Below, piece after piece: positions 59,040-64,000 of a DNA stretch of 64,000 nt. A program made the translations under genes and the position numbers. How positions within the stretch are numbered: position 1 is the first letter of the stretch; every line of letters begins with the position of its first letter. The notes under the pieces are model-generated. The model saw only the letters and a program-made list of their open reading frames with translations, had not been told where the DNA came from and did not search any database. Source of the DNA: Aquatica leii (Eukaryota > Arthropoda > Insecta > Coleoptera > Lampyridae); NCBI GenBank assembly GCA_035610365.1, contig CM069439.1, forward strand, positions 3,286,001 to 3,350,000. Direction: 5' to 3'.

Positions 59040-59830
59040 TCTAAGCATAAACCCGATATTGAAATGTGTAAAAAAGAATACTATTCTAACAGAATACATA
59101 GATCGGCAAATAAGAACAAAACTATGTGGAACGTTTTAAATGAAATAAAATAAAACTTAATCCATCTAAAATAATTATAAAATACACGTTGACAATAAAA
59201 TATTACAAGATTCTTTGCAAATTGCAGAAAATTTTAATGACTGTGCAAGTGCAATCTTTGTCAATTCCAACTACAGATACCATACGTACATTTCCTCCAG
59301 CCTTAATCAACGATAAGAGTATATTTATTAGGGATATGGAAGCATATGAAGTATATAATATGCTTATTAAGTTAAAACTAAAACACTGGACAGGAACATG
59401 CAATGTTCCAATGAGGTTGTTGAAAGATTTTAAACATTGGTTCGTAGCTCCGTTAACCCATGTCATTAATTCGTCATTGAGACAAGGTATGTTTCCGACA
59501 AACTTAAACGTTTCTAGAAGAATATTTTAAACATTGTTGAAAACAAAGTATATCCAGTTGGAATTAAATCAAATGTCAGATCGAAACTAATAGAAGTTAG
59601 ATGTGGTGTGCCGCAAGGACCGTTGCTATTTTTATTGTATGTAAACGACCTATCTTTTCATATTAAAAATGTATCAGTTACTATGTACACAGACGACACT
59701 TTCATCTTAATTTCTGGGTGTGACGAAAACGTTATTCAAAATAAGAATCAAAAATGCCTTCTTACACCAGTAGAATGGTTTTTTAACAGAGCACGCCGTT
59801 TAATAGAATCACATTTGGACTAACAATAAT
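59040..59830 (+). mobile_element. Jockey/CR1-like LINE fragment with internal deletion
   Basis: Reads in order: YYSNRIHRSANKNKTMWNV (~59080), DMEAYEVYNMLIKLK and NVPMRLLKDFKHWFVAPLTH (59330-59460), VINSSLRQGMFPTNLNVSR, then a jump at ~59525 to SNVRSKLIEVRCGVPQGPLL and LLYVNDLSFHIKNVSVTMYTDDT (59570-59700). The segment between finger and palm motifs (about 100 residues in the family) is missing. The catalytic box reads YTDD instead of YADD. Confidence 0.75.
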
Positions 59831-60619
59831 CTAATGATAACAATATTCAATATTTAAAAAAACTAAATAAATGTTTATTGATTAGAAGCAGTATTTACTG
59901 AATTTGCATACAGCGTGATTAACAGGTTGTTCATTTAGAAAATGAATTATAGCATCAATACAAACAAAAAATATCAAAATTTTGAGATCGAAAATTACGG
60001 ATCTGTTGCATTAAATAGTTTATTAACACCGTTAATAAAACGAAATTTAAAAAAATGTTATGATGTTTAATTCTCTGTTCTAAGAACTACACATTTATTA
60101 TCAGTAATTTGCTGACACTAAAAATAAAAATAAATACAAAATAATGTTATCACATAAGACGTGTTAAATTAAATTGTTATTCTAAGAACTGCACAAGTAC
60201 ATTCTTTCCAAGTACACTGAAAATACAAAGTAACTCAAAGGTAACGTATTTACAGATGTCTAAATGAAGTAATGTTACATAGGTCAATCACAATAAATAA
60301 ATAACACTGCAAAAATAAAGGTAAATATGCAAAACAAGTATTTTTAGAGTACAGTGATAAAAATTTTGACTTAATAAAAAACTCAGTAAATAAATTCATG
60401 GAAAAATAGGTTATTGTTAATGTATAATAGAAACAAAAGCTAAGAAGAAAATTGATAACATAAATCAAAATTTTGATTACTATAAAGGATATTTTTTCTA
60501 TGTAGTAATTAAGTGATACAGCAAGGATAAATTTCTTAATATTTCACACACGTCAAAAAACAATCAGTAACTACGATGTCTAAAAAAAATACTACTGTAA
60601 AACTACAATAATCTACAAG
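59831..60619. other. Unassigned AT-rich spacer between LINE pieces
   Basis: No recognisable coding sequence. It may be eroded LINE or an AT-rich insertion separating the RT fragment from the C-terminal fragment at 60620. Confidence 0.4.
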
Positions 60620-60905
60620 TTTTCTAGGTCTTGAAATAAGTGAAATATTGACGTGGGCCGAGTCTTTTGACAAAAGTCCCAAAAACGTAAATAGGAAAAG
60701 TTATCTGTTTAGAAACCTAGTGGGTGTTCTAGACGGTAATATTATATTGACTTCGTATTATGTTGAAATAGAATCAAGACTCAAATGCTGTATTGTGCTA
60801 TGGGGACTATCGTGATATGCAGAACGTGTTCTGTTAGCACGAAAACGGATTGTAAGAGACAGCAAAAGCGCACTCAAAAACGTCCATACAGTCTTCTAGT
60901 TAAAC
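60620..60905 (+). mobile_element. LINE C-terminal fragment
   Basis: One frame reads YLFRNLVGVL, YYVEIESRLKCCIVLWG, then after a stop YAERVLLARKRIVRD, the conserved region after the RT in Jockey/CR1-type LINEs. Probably the downstream part of the element at 59040-59830. Confidence 0.6.
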
Positions 60906-61189
60906 AGCTACAAATATTAACACGTTAACTTCCGTTAGCTTTCGTCTAAGCCAAGTTAGTTTATATAACCGAGAAAATTTTTTGACCTTCACGCCGGCTC
61001 GGTTATTATGACCGAATCATTTTTTCACATTCTACACGTGATAGGTTTGGCATCTAATACTTTCGAACATACAGAGTGACCGAGCCGGCTTGGAAGAAAC
61101 GCAGCGCAGTGTCGGCGTTTTGGGTAAAAATTTAACGGCAAAGAAATGTATCAAAAGGAAAGTCAAAAACCTAGTACTACAAATAAACT

Positions 61190-62720
61190 AATTCACTCCG
61201 TACCATAGCGATGTTTTTTGTTGAAAGAGTTAATGCAGAGATGAGGCTCTCCATCACATCTTTTACAGTAATTTTGAATTCTCTTTAAGTTTCTCGTTAC
61301 AAGCCAGTCAAGCTTTGTTTTCGCTGTTTCGTAACACGTCTGACACGGTTTGCGTTTTTGGAGTTTATGACCTGAACGACAATTTTTACTTGGCGTGGTT
61401 TCTTGAACTACATCTAAAAGAGATCGCGAATTGCACAAACCTTAGGCAACTAATTTACAAAATTCTAAGATGCCTGTATTCACACGTTTGATTTGTTCGT
61501 ATATCAACGACGCATTTATCATAGAAGTTTGTTTGAATAAAGTAGACAATGTTGTATTTGATAAAATAGCACAATGCTGGAATTCGATTGTCTTTATTTC
61601 TGTTTTCTTAAATAAATTCATTCAGTCATTCGATTTGACTAATCAACAAGAAATTTGCTTTAATTATAGACAAATACCACTTCCGGTATTTTCTTTCTTT
61701 GTATCCGGAGATTACGCACTTTAATTTGGGAATCTGAGTGCTTTGTAGAGAGCATCAAGACGTACCACTTGTGCCTCTAGGAAAAAACAGTTATTCTTTT
61801 ACTATTTTTTTTCAAAGTATTCACCGGGATTAAGGTTTTTTTGGATCACTTCGCGGGCATTTTCTTTGCGGTTTTTTCTCAAAGTGGCAATTAAGTGTGT
61901 TTGTCTATTCAGTTAGGCTAATGATAAATTAGTGTTCCCGTGATTATGGTTCTTTCGCAATTTAAAAATGGCTCAAACAGTGTTATCACTACTCTAGATG
62001 AAGTTGTTTGATTTTGCTCACGATTCTTACCGGCGTAAATTTCTATGTTGTAGATATAGCTTATTTATAATGTTTTCTTTTAAGATATTGGCGCATAACG
62101 ACACGGTACACATGGTATTCGTCAATGCATATTGTTTCGTCAGACTCAAGTGCCGTTTGAAAATTATGGACTATTTTATCGACCAAATTTTGGATTTTGT
62201 GGGGTTTGTTATTCTGCAGATTGTTTTCATTATCCGCAAAGTGAACTATCGTCAAACGCAATTTGAACCTGTTTCGAGACATAGCTGCAGAAGCAAATTC
62301 GTTTTAAAATATTGGTTCTTTGTTTCATTAAACCTGCTAGTTTTGATAGAGAAACACTATACATATACATATATGTATATAATTAATTAAGAAAAAGTTT
62401 GATCTCATATATACTTGTACTGTACTATAAGTGTACTCTTGAGTGAGATGTAACGTCCTTCTCATTCACAATGGTTTTGTGGCTTACAGAATAGACAATA
62501 TAATCAAATGTGTTATTATTTATTATCAACCAGCGCCAAATAATATCTGAGAAATTATTGTCCAATTATCAGTTTGGACAGATACTTGCTAAATACTCAT
62601 TTTTTTCGTGAATGAAACTGTCTGTCTTTCTTCAGGTTTTTTCCATTCAGGACCATCAATATTTTTGCGTGCAATTGGAGTTTTGTCATCTTCAGAATCA
62701 GAGGATGTTTCTATTTTTTC
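61190..62720 (-). pseudogene. piggyBac-like transposase, degenerate
   Basis: Most of a piggyBac-family transposase on the minus strand, broken by stops. Acidic N-terminus with SSDSEDDKTPIARK (~62700); MSRNRFKLRLTIVHFADNEN and IQNLVDKIVHNF (62282-62150); TICIDEYHVYRVVMRQYL where the family has the first catalytic Asp in IDE; GTL/RKNRKENAREVIQKNL (~61850); and the Cys-rich C-terminal domain RKPCQTCYE ... YCKRCDGEPHLC (61340-61230). Two copies of GCCGGCTCGG-type sequence at ~60994 and 61082, in opposite orientation, may be subterminal repeats of its 3' end, with TTAA at 60925 as a possible border. Confidence 0.8.
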
Positions 62721-64000
62721 GCTGTTACTCTCGTTTTAAAGTTTGTGCGTTTCTGTTACTTCATCTGCATTTTCTCTTGAACTGACATTTTTGTTCTCTG
62801 TAATTTCCAATTCTTCAGTGTCAAGCTGTTATTGTATAGGTTCTATCATTGAGTTGAGTCAAAATGTTTTGAACTGAGTCAGACTAAATTAGTGCTTAAC
62901 TAAGAGTAAAGCGCTACTATGTAGTATTTGGCAGTATATACTATAGAATAATAGTTCAAATAATATGTTCTTCCACTCAAACACGAATTCTGGTTACGCC
63001 ACTGGATCAATCCATTTATATAAATTACACTGAAAAATTTAAACTCGACGTCTAAACAATTTTACGAATCCGTTTATTTTTGGTAAAAATAAATTTTGTT
63101 TTATATTCGCGTTCTTTATAAACACTTCTCCGTATCCCTAGGCATTTGTTCTTATTGTATTATACGACACAAACTGTTTCTTTATCGTTGCATAACTAAG
63201 TTTCTTTAGCGCAATTGAGTTATAAAATTGTAAAATAATTAAATAAGATGATCTTGTCTTATTTCGACCTTTCAGGTCGAGAACGTTCAGCTTATTTTGA
63301 GATTCTTAAATTGTACTTTTTTATGCTAATTAAAGTGTCTTGTCTTGCGATCTTTCTAGCTTTTGTGCTTTTCCGCATATATTTGGAAAACATTGTCACA
63401 CTTATTAGAGTCTATCTGTACCAATTTCTGCTATTATTAACTTATAAGTTGAGAAATTTTTATTTATTATGAATTTTAATTATTTTATGGTTTGATACGT
63501 TTTCAGTTATTATTGAACACCAGTCTCGTACCTATCATGAACATTTTTATCCTTTGTTTTTAAAACATTTTTTTTTTAATTATTTGTAAGTTACATTAAA
63601 TTCTTCTATAATTTTCTATATATCTTCTTTACAATCTCTAAATCATTTTGATTTTTTCTTATATCATTTCTTTTGAAATTGAGTCTTGTTGCACTGCAGC
63701 CTCTATTCATGTTTTCTAGTTTTTCATCAATTTTATTTGTTCTCTATTGTATTTCTTATAATTTATACAAATTTTCATTAAACTATTTTTTTTCTAAAAA
63801 ATTAATGTTTTAATCTAATTCGTTATTATATCGCGTTTGATCTTGCAAATAGCCATAAGAAAAATAATAATCTGAAAAATATCTTAGTTAACGTTATACA
63901 GGGAAATGCTACAAACAGTTAGTGGGAATAATAAAAACTATGGATAAATAAATCAATTTATTTTTATCATTTTTGATAAACATTTTATATTCTATTAGAC
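62721..64000. other. No gene recognised
   Basis: AT-rich to the window end. The 63248-63472 open stretch is hydrophobic translation of T-rich DNA without family features. The left-end repeat of the neighbouring piggyBac relic would be expected here but was not found. Confidence 0.5.

Noticed and set aside
62340..62380. TATACATATACATATATG repeat
   Set aside because: Simple AT-rich microsatellite with no evident role.

Overview
This window looks like nuclear DNA from an insect, most likely a beetle. It is strongly AT-rich, has intron-split genes with many 45-57 nt introns, carries an arthropod-type cuticle/gut chitinase, and is crowded with decayed insect transposons. The order-level guess is inference only. 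I recognise four host genes. There are no operons, CRISPR arrays, rRNA genes or tRNA genes that I could find.

Plus strand, 5389-17729: a 5'-truncated kinesin-3 gene (Khc-73/KIF13 type). The visible part encodes about 1,747 residues: motor from the P-loop on, FHA domain, kinesin-3 stalk domains, Ser-rich tail and C-terminal CAP-Gly. Ten consecutive introns are only 45-53 nt. The later introns are long and hold transposon debris (piggyBac MITE and transposase, copia-like, Penelope-like ends). A 2 kb 3'UTR ends near 19.8 kb. Minus strand, 30327-31131: the three 3' exons of mitochondrial ClpP, with a short hairpin-like Penelope element in its 5' intron. Minus strand, 40437-50256: a small complete three-exon gene for a secreted or membrane-anchored single-VWC-domain protein (142 aa), which I do not recognise by name. 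Minus strand, 52260-54253: a complete nine-exon GH18 chitinase with signal peptide, Thr-rich linker and CBM14 domain, plus a probable noncoding first exon at 56.3 kb.

Between the genes lie LINE remnants: Jockey/CR1-like 2.8-4.3 kb, R1-clade 19.9-23.35 kb, a YVDD-type fragment at 28.0-28.7 kb, an RTE tail at 38.7 kb, and Jockey-like fragments at 59-61 kb. There are also DNA transposon remnants: piggyBac, pogo/Tigger, Tc1, hAT-like and other MITEs.

The most striking content is a set of Penelope-like elements (RT plus GIY-YIG endonuclease). They recur as inverted, head-to-head arrangements. Two have target-site duplications (16 and 12 bp) and a one-sided tail of about 30 bp. Their terminal repeats carry small hammerhead-ribozyme-like motifs (CTGAWGA, stem II, GAAACGTH). 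I count up to ten full or decayed motif copies here, several with good stem II pairing.
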